DNA from: a virus
Reading direction: 5' to 3' (one strand)
Virus record (IMG/VR): IMGVR_UViG_3300042562_001598
Coordinates: 1-64,000 of that record
DNA: 64,000 nucleotides
The notes under the pieces were generated by a model. It made no database searches and had not been told where the DNA came from. It saw only the letters and a list, made by a program, of their open reading frames with translations. Position 1 is the stretch's first letter; every line of letters begins with the position of its first letter. Below are positions 7,502-16,400 of this stretch, in pieces. The position numbers and the translations under genes are program-made.

Positions 7502-8380
7502 TTATGTAATATCAAATTTTCTATCCTTTTTATTAAATACATAATTACCATCAACAATTTTTGTGTTTTGGTTGTCAAATATTAATATATTTTTACCACC
7601 ATTACTAAATTTAGAAAAAATCATTAAATCTGTGTAATAAGGTTTAACATTAGCGGTATTATATATAGTAATGGTGTCATCTTCTTCATTATATTGACTT
7701 CTACCGAAAGGTTTTATTTGTGCGGTATACGTCTTAGGGTATATGGTTAATTCACAATCAACACCTTTAAGAGCGTCTTTATCATTACCTATTTCTGCTA
7801 CGCTTACAACATTTTCATCTTTAAATATTTGTTTTAACACTTTTATTGTGTCATCTTCTGTTTTAGCTCCAGTTCCGGTTGTTCTACTAGTTATTTTAAT
7901 TATTTTGTTAAAAGTTGACGAATTTGGGTTAAAAATTCTAGTTTTATATTCGTCAATAACATTAAGGAATTTTTTAGTTTGTTCAATTTGTTCTTTTGGT
8001 GTCACACCCAATATTTGTATTTCAGGTCTTGACTGACTTCTTAACACTTTATTAACATCATTTAATAAAACACAAAAACAACTATAATTTGTATTAATAA
8101 AATTAAGACCGGAACGACCTTTTTTCTCTAAATCATAAATACCGGATAATTGTCCAGGTCCATATTGATTTGCTTGATAATAGTTGTCCGGAAAAACTTC
8201 CATTAACATTCTATCAATTTCATTCGTAAACATTTTTTTAACTTGTGGGTTTGAGTTGAAAACAAAACGAAATTTTTCATCTAATTCTCTGCTACATTTT
8301 TCGGATGAATTATCACCGGCGGTTGAATTATATTTAATTTGTTCTGTAATATTTTGGGCTTTAGCTTCTATAATTTTCAT
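7502..8380 (-). CDS. PD-(D/E)XK nuclease-like protein with leader
   Basis: This 292-residue protein starts with a short leader (MKIIEAKAQNITE) ending in Ile-Thr-Glu. Its C-terminal half carries the pattern of a PD-(D/E)XK nuclease: Glu175 in a helix after Gly-Ala-Lys-Thr, Asp208 in Gly-Val-Asp, and Gln221-Ile-Lys223 on the next strand, with a basic Pro-Phe-Gly-Arg after it. The Q-x-K form of the last motif is known in several nucleases of this fold. The N-terminal half (residues 25-150) is helical and unknown, with Cys101 and Cys103 close together. If the leader is a capsid-targeting sequence, the protein could be packaged and injected to attack host or rival DNA. Nuclease assignment is by motif only. 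Confidence 0.5.
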   Translation of the reverse strand: MKIIEAKAQNITEQIKYNSTAGDNSSEKCSRELDEKFRFVFNSNPQVKKMFTNEIDRMLMEVFPDNYYQANQYGPGQLSGIYDLEKKGRSGLNFINTNYSCFCVLLNDVNKVLRSQSRPEIQILGVTPKEQIEQTKKFLNVIDEYKTRIFNPNSSTFNKIIKITSRTTGTGAKTEDDTIKVLKQIFKDENVVSVAEIGNDKDALKGVDCELTIYPKTYTAQIKPFGRSQYNEEDDTITIYNTANVKPYYTDLMIFSKFSNGGKNILIFDNQNTKIVDGNYVFNKKDRKFDIT

Positions 8381-8405
8381 AATAATTTTTATTTTAATAA
8401 ATAGT

Positions 8406-10166
8406 TTATCTTAACGAATTAATTTTGTTCATCATATTTGCGATGATATCGCCTTTATCTATATTATCACCCATTACGGTGTCAATAACATTCTTTTTAT
8501 TTGATAACATGTCGTAAATTACACCCTCAATACTGTTGTCAAAAATCGGGTAGTACACTGATACGGAGTTTTTCTGACCATATCTATAAGACCTATCTTC
8601 GGCTTGTTGATGATGCGCTGGAACAAAGGATAAGTCATTCATTATAACCGCTTCTCCAGCTGTTAGTGTTATTCCAGCTCCAGCAGCAATTAAATTCCCA
8701 ACAAAAACTTTAATCTTATCATTATTCTGAAATTCATCAACCGCGTATTGTCTTTTTGGGTTGGAACAACTTCCGTCCAAATATACAGATTGTTTTCCAA
8801 AGTGTTCATGTATTTTTTGTAAAACTCCGGTAAAGTTGGTAAAGATAATAACTTTTTTATCTTGGTCAATAATATTTTGTGCTAATTCTATCGTATGTTT
8901 TATTTTTTCTTCGGCAATAACTTGTCTTACCTTCATTAACATACTGAATTGTACGGTTAATGAACTTGATTCCTCTTTTTTCTTATCATACCAATCATAA
9001 TACTCACCCATTAAACCCATATATTGTTTTGAGTTTAATCTCAAATAAACTGGTGTTATGATTTTATCTGGTAAATCTAAAACTTCGGTTTTTAATCTTC
9101 TTAAAAATTGTCTTGAGGTTCTGTCTCTTAATTCCTCTAAATTTGATGCTCCGGTTACATTCCATATTTTACGATTTCCAGCTTTGAATTGGTATCCTTG
9201 GCAATATCTAATAGCGTAAGCCATCCAGTTTTGAGCGACAGGACTTTCTATCAATGAGAGTAAATTAAAATAGTTCATTGGACGAGAAGTCATTGGTGTT
9301 CCGGTTAATAACCAAAGGTATTTACTCTGTTTTACAAAACTATTAACTAATTTAGTTCTTTGAGCTTGACCATTAGAAATATAATGAGCTTCGTCTATTA
9401 TTATTAAGTCAAAGCTAGCTTTTGTTATTAAAGAATTCTCAATATCTTTTAAATCATAAAAGTTTTTAAGGATATCATAATTAATGATTACAAAATCGTG
9501 TTCAGTTGAAAAGTTTTTACCTTCACAAATATATACACTTCTATCCGAATAATTTTCAATTTCTCGTTGCCAATTTATTTTTAATGATGCGGGACAAATA
9601 ATTAATATTTTTTTAACATTAACCTCTAAAGCTGCGATAACCGCTGAGGTCGTTTTTCCTACACCCATGTCGTCTGCTAATATAAACCTTTTTGTTCCTG
9701 ATAGTTTCTCAATTGCGAGTTTTTGATGGTCAAGTGGTGGTCTATGTGAATACTTAGAATAATCAATTACAATTTCTTCGGTTGTGTGGGTTTTTAATAA
9801 CGCACCCTTTGGTAACCAAAAGTCGTGAATGGTCTCACCTGACAATATTTTACCCCAAATATGATAAGCCTTATCTTTCTCAACAAGTAATTTTTCAACC
9901 CAAACTTGTTCGGGTATTTTAACAAGTAATTTTTCGTCGGCTAATTTTTTACCGAAGTAAGGGTCTAAGTCAACCCATTTTTTAGCGACTTTAGGGGTTA
10001 CTTCGTGATAATTAATTATATATTCTGATTGAGAACGAGTTGGAAAGAATTTTTTATTATTTTCCTTTTGGGTTTTCATTTTAAGAATATGGTTATTTGC
10101 TCCCGAATAGGTTTCAAGTATTTCCAACGCTCGTTGTTCTAATAATGGAGTATTTGTATTTTCCAA
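8406..10166 (-). CDS. SNF2-family DNA helicase/translocase
   Basis: This 586-residue protein is a superfamily 2 ATPase of the SNF2 type. Visible motifs are Walker A DDMGVGKT (165-172), DEAH (258-261), motif III Thr-Gly-Thr-Pro (288-291) and motif VI Q521-AED-R525-SY-R528-YGQ, whose Arg-x-Gly-Gln ending is typical of SNF2 proteins. Its length equals T4 UvsW (587), and it probably does the same job of remodelling recombination or replication forks and helping replication switch mode. It is the first gene of the minus-strand run. No in-frame ATG is found upstream; the start is TTG at 10166, and the next ATG is residue 30. It is divergent from the gene at 10227, with about 60 AT-rich bases between them. 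Confidence 0.85.
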   Translation of the reverse strand: MENTNTPLLEQRALEILETYSGANNHILKMKTQKENNKKFFPTRSQSEYIINYHEVTPKVAKKWVDLDPYFGKKLADEKLLVKIPEQVWVEKLLVEKDKAYHIWGKILSGETIHDFWLPKGALLKTHTTEEIVIDYSKYSHRPPLDHQKLAIEKLSGTKRFILADDMGVGKTTSAVIAALEVNVKKILIICPASLKINWQREIENYSDRSVYICEGKNFSTEHDFVIINYDILKNFYDLKDIENSLITKASFDLIIIDEAHYISNGQAQRTKLVNSFVKQSKYLWLLTGTPMTSRPMNYFNLLSLIESPVAQNWMAYAIRYCQGYQFKAGNRKIWNVTGASNLEELRDRTSRQFLRRLKTEVLDLPDKIITPVYLRLNSKQYMGLMGEYYDWYDKKKEESSSLTVQFSMLMKVRQVIAEEKIKHTIELAQNIIDQDKKVIIFTNFTGVLQKIHEHFGKQSVYLDGSCSNPKRQYAVDEFQNNDKIKVFVGNLIAAGAGITLTAGEAVIMNDLSFVPAHHQQAEDRSYRYGQKNSVSVYYPIFDNSIEGVIYDMLSNKKNVIDTVMGDNIDKGDIIANMMNKINSLR

Positions 10167-10201
10167 AGTTATAATTTTAATTAAAAAATAAGTAATAAAT
10201 G

Positions 10202-10211
10202 GATATTTATA
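10202..10211 (+). promoter_or_regulatory. late-type promoter GATATTTATA
   Basis: GATATTTATA followed by AATAAAAAA lies 15 bases before the ATG at 10227, in the divergent gap with the helicase gene. Confidence 0.55.
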
Positions 10212-10226
10212 AATAAAAAATTAATT

Positions 10227-10742
10227 ATGTCAAACAATAAAATGCCTATTTCTAGAATTGGTAAATTTTTTGGTGAGGAAGACTATAATTTGGAGCTTTC
10301 ATTTGGTGAGGAATACTTGTATAATGATATGAACTTTACTTTAGTTCTTTATCGTGTTGATAAGTTAAAAACCAAAAAGGATGATGTCTATGGTGAAGCG
10401 GTATCTGACGCGATAACATTTCTACCTCCTGTTGAGTTTAAAGGACTAGTTCAAGTAATGGTACCAGAGAATAAATATTTGGGAACATCTAAAATAGGTC
10501 AATTTGAACCAGGAAATTTACGAGTTTCAGTGTATCAAAGACATTTGGATGAGTTAGAGGTTGAAATTAATTATGGTGATTATATTGGTTATATGGAGAG
10601 TGAGACAGTTATGAGATATTATGTTGTAAACAATGATGGTCGTGTAACTTCAGATAATAAACACACTTATGGTGGGTACAAAGCGTTTTATAGAACAATA
10701 ATGGCATCACCGGTTACTAATGATGAATTCAGAGGATTATGA
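10227..10742 (+). CDS. probable neck protein (gp14-like)
   Basis: This 171-residue protein is mainly beta-stranded. The segment Asp-Val-Tyr-Gly-Glu-Ala followed by a Phe-Leu-Pro-Pro element, a Gly-Gln-Phe-Glu turn, and a late Gly-Asp-Tyr-Ile strand has the same order as T4-type neck protein gp14 and head-closure proteins, where an Ile-Phe-Gly-Glu-Asp motif precedes the beta core. Such proteins close the filled head and bind the tail. It is shorter than T4 gp14 (256). The stop overlaps the next ATG as ATGA, so the acidic paralogue downstream is coupled to it. A gp15-like gene follows 1.3 kb later, which agrees with a neck/tail-completion region. Assignment is tentative. Confidence 0.45.
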   Translation: MSNNKMPISRIGKFFGEEDYNLELSFGEEYLYNDMNFTLVLYRVDKLKTKKDDVYGEAVSDAITFLPPVEFKGLVQVMVPENKYLGTSKIGQFEPGNLRVSVYQRHLDELEVEINYGDYIGYMESETVMRYYVVNNDGRVTSDNKHTYGGYKAFYRTIMASPVTNDEFRGL

Positions 10743-11122
10743 AAATTATAATAACAGAAAACAAATTATTTAACTCCATTTATGGTTATTTGGAAAAAAC
10801 ATTCATTGAGGAGGACGAATTACATTGGACGTATGCTGAAGATTTAAGTGACGAATATGGTAACGAGGATGAAAATCTTATAATTTTTTATAGAGGTGAT
10901 TGGGAAGGTGAAGACTTTAGTGATATAGTTTTTGCTTATTACGCTAAAGATTATTTTGATGATAGTCCAGCTAATTCTCATAATAGAAGTCAAGCTCCAA
11001 TGTTAATGGTTACGAAATATTACGACCTTAATGATATGTTTGCTCAGCATTGGATTGAACCTATGAAAAAGTGGTTTGAGGGTAAATTTAATTTACCTGT
11101 TAAAAGTATAACATCTTACTAA
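10739..11122 (+). CDS. acidic leader-bearing protein A (paralogue pair)
   Basis: This 127-residue protein starts with MKIIITE, a leader ending in Ile-Thr-Glu, and then a helix (NKLFNSI). The body is strongly acidic, with about 25 Asp/Glu against 11 Lys/Arg, and rich in Tyr and Trp. It ends in a helix containing Glu-Pro-Met-Lys-Lys-Trp-Phe. The next gene (11154-11537) is a same-length paralogue with the first 14 residues identical. Small acidic proteins of phages can mimic DNA and block host nucleases, and T4 injects small internal proteins with cleaved leaders; both comparisons are inference here. The ATG overlaps the preceding stop codon by four bases. Confidence 0.6.
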   Translation: MKIIITENKLFNSIYGYLEKTFIEEDELHWTYAEDLSDEYGNEDENLIIFYRGDWEGEDFSDIVFAYYAKDYFDDSPANSHNRSQAPMLMVTKYYDLNDMFAQHWIEPMKKWFEGKFNLPVKSITSY

Positions 11123-11124
11123 CT

Positions 11125-11156
11125 AAAATATAAAAATATAAAAATATAAAAATATG
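11125..11156 (+). repeat. 8-bp tandem repeat spanning a start codon
   Basis: Four units of AAAATATA, the last changed to AAAATATG, lead straight into the ATG of the second acidic paralogue. The unit supplies the A-rich leader used in Bacteroidota instead of a Shine-Dalgarno sequence, and could vary in length by slippage. Confidence 0.7.
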
Positions 11157-11537
11157 AAAATAATTATTACAGAGAATAAGTTATTTAATTCCATTACAAA
11201 GTATTTGGAAAATACCTACAATTCTGAAGATGATTTAAACTGGGTGTATGACGAATTGTATGATTATGTGAATGATGTATATGATGACCCAATCAATGAA
11301 AATATAAGACTTTATTTTAATGGTTGGCTTGAAGGTGACCATAGTAATGTAATTTTCGCATATTATGATAAAGATTATTGGGATGATGCACCATCAAGAG
11401 CTGAAGCGCCAAAGTTAGTTGTTATGGAATATGATGAACTTACTGAAATGTTTAGTGAATATTGGAAAGAACCAATGAAAAAATGGTTTGAGGAAAAATT
11501 TGGTTTACCGGTAACTTCTGTTACACGAGATGTGTAA
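11154..11537 (+). CDS. acidic leader-bearing protein B (paralogue pair)
   Basis: This 127-residue protein is the tandem paralogue of the one at 10739-11122. The first 14 residues are identical (MKIIITENKLFNSI), the middle has diverged while staying acidic and Tyr/Trp-rich, and the C-terminal block with Glu-Pro-Met-Lys-Lys-Trp-Phe-Glu and Leu-Pro-Val is conserved. Conservation of both ends with a drifting middle suggests the ends do shared work (targeting and folding) and the middle meets a changing partner. An 8-bp tandem repeat forms its leader. A third ORF with the same MKIIITE start follows immediately. No known family is recognised. Confidence 0.6.
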   Translation: MKIIITENKLFNSITKYLENTYNSEDDLNWVYDELYDYVNDVYDDPINENIRLYFNGWLEGDHSNVIFAYYDKDYWDDAPSRAEAPKLVVMEYDELTEMFSEYWKEPMKKWFEEKFGLPVTSVTRDV

Positions 11538-11541
11538 AAAT

Positions 11542-11631
11542 ATGAAAATCATAATAACTGAAATACAAAAAAGATTACTTGAAAATATAAACAAAACAAG
11601 GGTTATTTGTTATAATTGTGGTTGGTTATGA
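11542..11631 (+). pseudogene. truncated MKIIITE-leader ORF with half a zinc ribbon
   Basis: This 29-codon ORF begins with the same MKIIITE leader as its two neighbours, continues with a helix (IQKRLLENINK) and stops just after Cys-Tyr-Asn-Cys-Gly-Trp. A Cys-xx-Cys-Gly-Trp element normally opens a zinc ribbon that needs a second Cys pair; here a TGA interrupts it. The ORF is therefore probably the remnant of a longer leader-bearing zinc-ribbon protein, or a very short coupling peptide. Its stop overlaps the next ATG as ATGA (11628-11631), so it may now serve to couple translation of the following gene. Confidence 0.5.
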
Positions 11632-12026
11632 TAATGAATAATGAGGATAACCATATAGACAAAAAAGTAATGGTTTATTATAACTTAAATAAACACACAT
11701 TTTCAGTTACTTATAAAAATATACTAATTACATACGCAGATTATATTAAATTAACGGATGTTGAATTTAGAGTTAGACCGGGAGGTAGAGAAAGAGTATT
11801 AAAAGAAAAAAGAAAAAATGTTCACGCATTTGTAATCGGAACACTAAAGGAATATTGTAAATACCCTTGTGAGAGTTTACCAAATGACATAAATGACGAC
11901 ATTGTTACCTACGACCCTTACAAGTATAATTCTTATGTGATGAAAGACACCGAAGAACCAATATACAATTCCGATGAGGTTGAGATGATAAATTCAAGAA
12001 ACAAAATATTTATAACAAAACGATAA
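11628..12026 (+). CDS. conserved hypothetical phage protein
   Basis: This 132-residue protein starts at the ATG that overlaps the stop of the preceding short ORF; a TTG 12 bases earlier is less likely. The first 65 residues have the pattern of a small conserved phage protein: Val-Tyr-Tyr-Asn-Leu-Asn-Lys-His, then Phe-Ser-Val, then Val-Arg-Pro-Gly-Gly-Arg-Glu-Arg-Val-Leu-Lys-Glu and Asn-Val-His-Ala-Phe-Val-Ile-Gly. I have a memory of this pattern in other large phages but know no function for it. The C-terminal half is a Tyr/Pro-rich, low-complexity tail. It precedes the gp15-like gene by one base. Confidence 0.55.
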   Translation: MIMNNEDNHIDKKVMVYYNLNKHTFSVTYKNILITYADYIKLTDVEFRVRPGGRERVLKEKRKNVHAFVIGTLKEYCKYPCESLPNDINDDIVTYDPYKYNSYVMKDTEEPIYNSDEVEMINSRNKIFITKR

Positions 12027-12027
12027 A

Positions 12028-13065
12028 ATGCCATTACCTAAAAAAAATAAAAAACATATTCCTTTAACTTATACTAAAACTCTATACCCTAGACGACAAG
12101 AATTAGTTGATAAGATAAATGAACACGGAACTTATTTACCTAAATCAATACTACACGCCGATTTAGATGGGGGTTTTTTGTCATTTGTTAAAAATGAATT
12201 GAAAACGGTTGTAGATGGAAAAACCATTCCTATGGTTGATATTTTAATGACTACTCAAAATTGGTCTCAATTTACTGAAACTTGGGATTTTCAAAATATA
12301 GATAAAAATGTTGAACCACCACTTATAACTGTGGTTAGAATTCCTGAAGTTAAATTTGGTACAAACCCAGCTTTACTATACAACATACCAAATAGAAAAC
12401 AATATTTCTACGCGCAAGTGCCAACTTGGGATGGTCAACGACAAGGCATGGATATCTATAAAATCCCACAACCAGTTCCTGTTGATATTTCTTACACTGT
12501 TAAAATTATTTGTAATAGGATGCGAGAATTAAATGAGTTTAATAAGAATATTATTGAGACATTTGCTTCAAGACAAGCGTACACAACAATTAAAGGTCAT
12601 TACATACCAATTATTATGGGTAATATTTCTGACGAATCTGTTATGGATATTGAAAAGAGAAAGTATTACATTCAAAGTTACGAATTTACCGTTTTAGGAT
12701 TTCTTATTGATGAAAATGAATTTGAGGTTTCTCCGGCAATAACAAGAGTATTACAAGTTGTTGAGTTTGATACTAAAATTAAAAAAAGGAGTGTTAAACC
12801 AAAGGATGTGCAATCAACCACATTTTCAATTTTTACATATCCTATTGGTGTTGTAACTTTTACACAAGTATTTAATTATACTACAAATATTACTTTGGGT
12901 GATTTATTGAATATTAATAGTTTTAATGTGTATATTAATGGTTATTTTTATGGTTCAGATTTATCTGAAATATTAATTAATACAAATGACTCATTAAAGA
13001 TAGACATTATTAAAAAAGATGTTAATAAAGAAAGTACTATTAAATTAAATAATGTGTTAATTTAA
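12028..13065 (+). CDS. tail terminator/sheath stabiliser (gp15-like)
   Basis: This 345-residue protein resembles T4 gp15, which caps the tail tube and sheath and joins the neck. The shared order is a central segment ending Tyr-Asn-Ile-Pro-Asn-Arg-Lys, a Pro-Val-Pro-Val-Asp-Ile-Ser-Tyr strand (residues about 147-155), a helix with repeated Asn (Arg-Met-Arg-Glu-Leu-Asn-Glu-Phe-Asn), an Ile-Pro-Ile-Ile-Met-Gly strand, then Arg-Lys-Tyr-Tyr-Ile-Gln and a Leu-Gly-Phe-Leu-Ile-Asp strand. It is longer than T4 gp15 (272) because of a C-terminal beta-rich extension from about residue 250. It lies just before the sheath gene, as expected. It converges with the small minus-strand RHH gene and overlaps it by four bases. 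Confidence 0.55.
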   Translation: MPLPKKNKKHIPLTYTKTLYPRRQELVDKINEHGTYLPKSILHADLDGGFLSFVKNELKTVVDGKTIPMVDILMTTQNWSQFTETWDFQNIDKNVEPPLITVVRIPEVKFGTNPALLYNIPNRKQYFYAQVPTWDGQRQGMDIYKIPQPVPVDISYTVKIICNRMRELNEFNKNIIETFASRQAYTTIKGHYIPIIMGNISDESVMDIEKRKYYIQSYEFTVLGFLIDENEFEVSPAITRVLQVVEFDTKIKKRSVKPKDVQSTTFSIFTYPIGVVTFTQVFNYTTNITLGDLLNINSFNVYINGYFYGSDLSEILINTNDSLKIDIIKKDVNKESTIKLNNVLI

Positions 13066-13226
13066 TTTTCACCATAGATATCTTTTTTATCTTTACAAGT
13101 TTCAATAATTAAATTTTCTAAAAACTTGTAAATTTTAATACCTCTCTTTTCACAATATAGTTTTAATATATTATGAGCATCTTCCGATATTTTTAAGTTT
13201 TTTATTTTTTTATTATTTTCTTCCAT
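13062..13226 (-). CDS. small ribbon-helix-helix-like protein
   Basis: This 54-residue protein (MEENNKKIKNLKISEDAHNI onwards) has a short strand followed by two helices, like CopG/Arc family regulators. The open frame extends 36 codons further upstream, but that part is hydrophobic and unlike a coding sequence. The start at 13226 is chosen because a TATTTATA element ends four bases before it, the same close spacing as for the other two small RHH genes. Unlike those, no HNH gene follows; it may be a cassette remnant or a regulator of the divergent sheath gene. Its 3' end overlaps the gp15-like gene by four bases. Confidence 0.55.
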   Translation of the reverse strand: MEENNKKIKNLKISEDAHNILKLYCEKRGIKIYKFLENLIIETCKDKKDIYGEN

Positions 13227-13230
13227 AGTA

Positions 13231-13238
13231 TATAAATA
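13231..13238 (-). promoter_or_regulatory. late-type promoter TATTTATA
   Basis: On the minus strand GTATTTATATACTATG places the element four bases before the ATG of the small RHH gene. The divergent sheath promoter lies about 120 bases to the right. Confidence 0.5.
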
Positions 13239-13358
13239 CTTCATAATTAAAAATAAGTGAGATAAAGTATTGATTTTATAAAGGTAGAAAAAAGGTAGAA
13301 AAAAGTATCCTAAATTATAAATTCTTTGTTGCAAGTAAAGTGTTTTGGTTTTTTTTGT

Positions 13359-13368
13359 AATATTTATA
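13359..13368 (+). promoter_or_regulatory. late-type promoter AATATTTATA
   Basis: AATATTTATATATAA lies about 37 bases before the tail sheath ATG and is followed by an A-rich leader with no Shine-Dalgarno sequence. A copy of AAAGGTAGAAA repeated in tandem lies about 75 bases upstream. Confidence 0.55.
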
Positions 13369-13405
13369 TATAAAATAAATTATTAACTAAAAAAAAAACA
13401 AACTA

Positions 13406-16400
13406 ATGGCAACAAACAGTAAAGTATTTGTATCTCCTGGAGTATACACATCTGAAGTTGATTTAAGTTTCGTAGCTCAGAGTGTAGGTGTTACTACATT
13501 GGGTATTGTTGGTGAAACTCTAAAGGGACCAGCATTTGAACCTATCTTTATACGAAATTTTGACGAATTTTCAGCGTTTTTTGGAGGAACATCTCCAGAA
13601 AAATTCATCAACACCCAAATACCAAAGTACGAGGCGTCTTATATTGCAAAATCTTATTTGCAACAATCTAATCAATTATTTGTGACTAGAGTATTAGGTT
13701 TATCTGGGTATGATGCGGGTCCTTCTTGGACAATAACAACAGTTGCTAATGTTGACCCAACAACAATTCATTTTGAATGTTCGGGAAATACAACTGTAAA
13801 TTGTAATGTTGCTTGTACAGCTTACACTAAAACATTAATTTCTGTTAACTTTACAGGGTGTACCGGTAACATTGACAGTATTGGTTTCACATCAAATTTC
13901 CCATCTGAAATTTCTGGTAAGTTAAATTCAACTTATGAGTTGTTTAATGGTAGTACTTCAGTTATTAATACTAATTTAAAATCTCAAATTTTTGATATTA
14001 TTAATACTCCAAGTACTTCAGCAACATCTATATATTATTTTGGAGCAATTTCATCTGAAGATTATAATTCATCGTTAACATCTGGTTATACTTCACCTGT
14101 AAATGTTTTTGGTGTGGATAATGTTGATGGTGGGTTAATTAATTATTCCGCACCACAAAATGATACTTGGTATTATTCTTTATTTGATAATGTTGGTAAT
14201 ACGGTATATAGTGGTAGTTCATTCTATACTACTATTAGTAAATTTGTACAAACATCTCAATCATCAAATTGTGCATCATTCTTTAATTTTAGTATTTCAG
14301 GAACTGCTGGAAGTATCAATTACAATAATAATACTATTGATGTTGTATTACCTTATTCAGGTTTTTCAGGAACTTCATTATCGGCTTTAACACCTGTATT
14401 CAGTGCTTGTACTTCAGATGTGAAAGTTAGTGGTGTTACTCAAGTAAGTAATGTAACTACTAATAACTTCACTGGAACTTGTCTAACTTATGTTTTACGT
14501 TCATCGGATTCTGCGGTTACAACAAATTGGAATGTTTGTGTTACAGTTCAAGACCCTTGTGCTCCGGTAACACCAAATAATTCAGGTACTAATAATACAG
14601 GGACTATTCAAACTTGTTATTCAGGTACAGTTACAGGTTATACTTACACATTTGATGGAACATCTTACTCTGACTATGATGAGTTAGTTTTAGCGACATT
14701 ACGTTCTAGAGGTATTGCGACATATTCAACAGATAACGGACCGGTTTATGAGGTGTCAGGTTTAACTAAGGTATCTTTAAATGTTACTGGTGCTACTTAT
14801 TCTGGTGCAACTAAAAATCCTTTTAACACTTTTGGTATTAATGTGACTAATAAAGATGGTAATGTGTTTTTCTTTGAAACTTCATTCAGTAATGCTGACC
14901 CTAAATATATTAGTAAAGTATTTGGTACTACTAACTTCTCTAAACCAAGAACTACTGTTCCATTGTTTGTTGAAGAAGACTTTAAAACATTATTAAATTA
15001 TGGTTATAGAAAAGGATACATTAGAGGTATTAATAGTCAATTAACGGCTTTAAATAGTGCTAAATTAGACAATACTGGAACATCAATTGCTTGGTATTTA
15101 GAAAAGTATCAATCACCAACATCTCCTTGGTTAGTTTCAGAATTGAGAGGTAATAAAGTTTATGACTTATTCAAATTTACAACAATTGCTGATGGTGATG
15201 CTGCAAATACTGAAGTTAAAATATCTATTGCTAACATCTCATTTAATAACGGAACTTTTGATGTACTTGTAAGAGACTTCTTTGATACAGATAATAACCC
15301 TGTGGTTATTGAAAAATTCACTAATTGTAATATGAATCCTAATGATAACGCATTCGTTGCGAAAAAAATAGGTACTGTTGATGGTGAATATGAATTGAAT
15401 TCTAAATATGTTATGATTGAAATTAATGAGGACGCACCAATTGACGCACTTCCTTGTGGTTTCTTAGGTTATAACTATAGAGAATATGCTGGTGTTCGTT
15501 CACCTTTCCCAGTTGTTAAAAGTAAATACGATTATCCTGGTGAAGTAATTTATAACCCACCTTTCGGTATCTCTTCAGGTGATGATAACTCAACAAAAAG
15601 TGGTGGTGATAATGTTCGTAGAACTTATTTAGGACTTTCTGATACTATTGGTATTGATTCTAGTTTCTTTGGTTATAAAGGTAAACAATCACCTTTGAAT
15701 ATCGCTTGTGATACAACAGGTGACGATTGGTCTTTCAGAACAAAAGGATTCCACATGGATAAAAACGCGAGTGGTATTACAATTCCTAATACATTCTCAA
15801 CTAGTGGAACTCCAGCATTCTTTGTTGGTAGTGCAGATTTTACATCTGACCCAACTTCAGAATCTAATCCATATTACAGATTATACGCTCGTAAATTCTC
15901 ATTGTTAGTTCAAGGAGGTTTTGACGGATGGGATATCTATAGAGAATCAAGAACAAATTCAGATAGATTTGCTATTGGAAAAACTGGTTATTTAAATGGT
16001 GCAAGTGCTAGTTGTTCAACTAAATATCCTTCAGCTACAGGTTGGGGTGCATTTAAACAAATTACTGTTGGAGACAATAGTCAAGATTGGGCTAATACAG
16101 ATTATTACGCTTATTTATTAGGTCAAAGAACTTTCTCTAATCCTGAATCGGTAAATATTAATATATTTGTAACACCAGGTATTGATTATGTAAATAATTC
16201 TAATTTGGTTGAAGATGCGATTGAAATGATTGAGTTTAATAGAGCTGACTCATTGTATATTGCAACAACACCAGATTATAATATGTTTGTACCATCAGTA
16301 GGTGAATCAACTGATTTAATTTACCCACAAGAAGCGGTAGATAACTTAGACCAAACAGGTATTGACTCTAACTACACTGCAACTTACTATCCTTGGGTAT

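Noticed and set aside
11616-11627. TTG start for the conserved hypothetical protein
   Set aside because: The ATG at 11628 overlaps the preceding stop as ATGA, a normal coupled start.
13227-13334. N-terminal extension of the small minus-strand RHH protein
   Set aside because: The 36 extra residues are hydrophobic and Tyr/Leu/Phe-rich, and a TATTTATA element four bases before the ATG at 13226 supports the short form.
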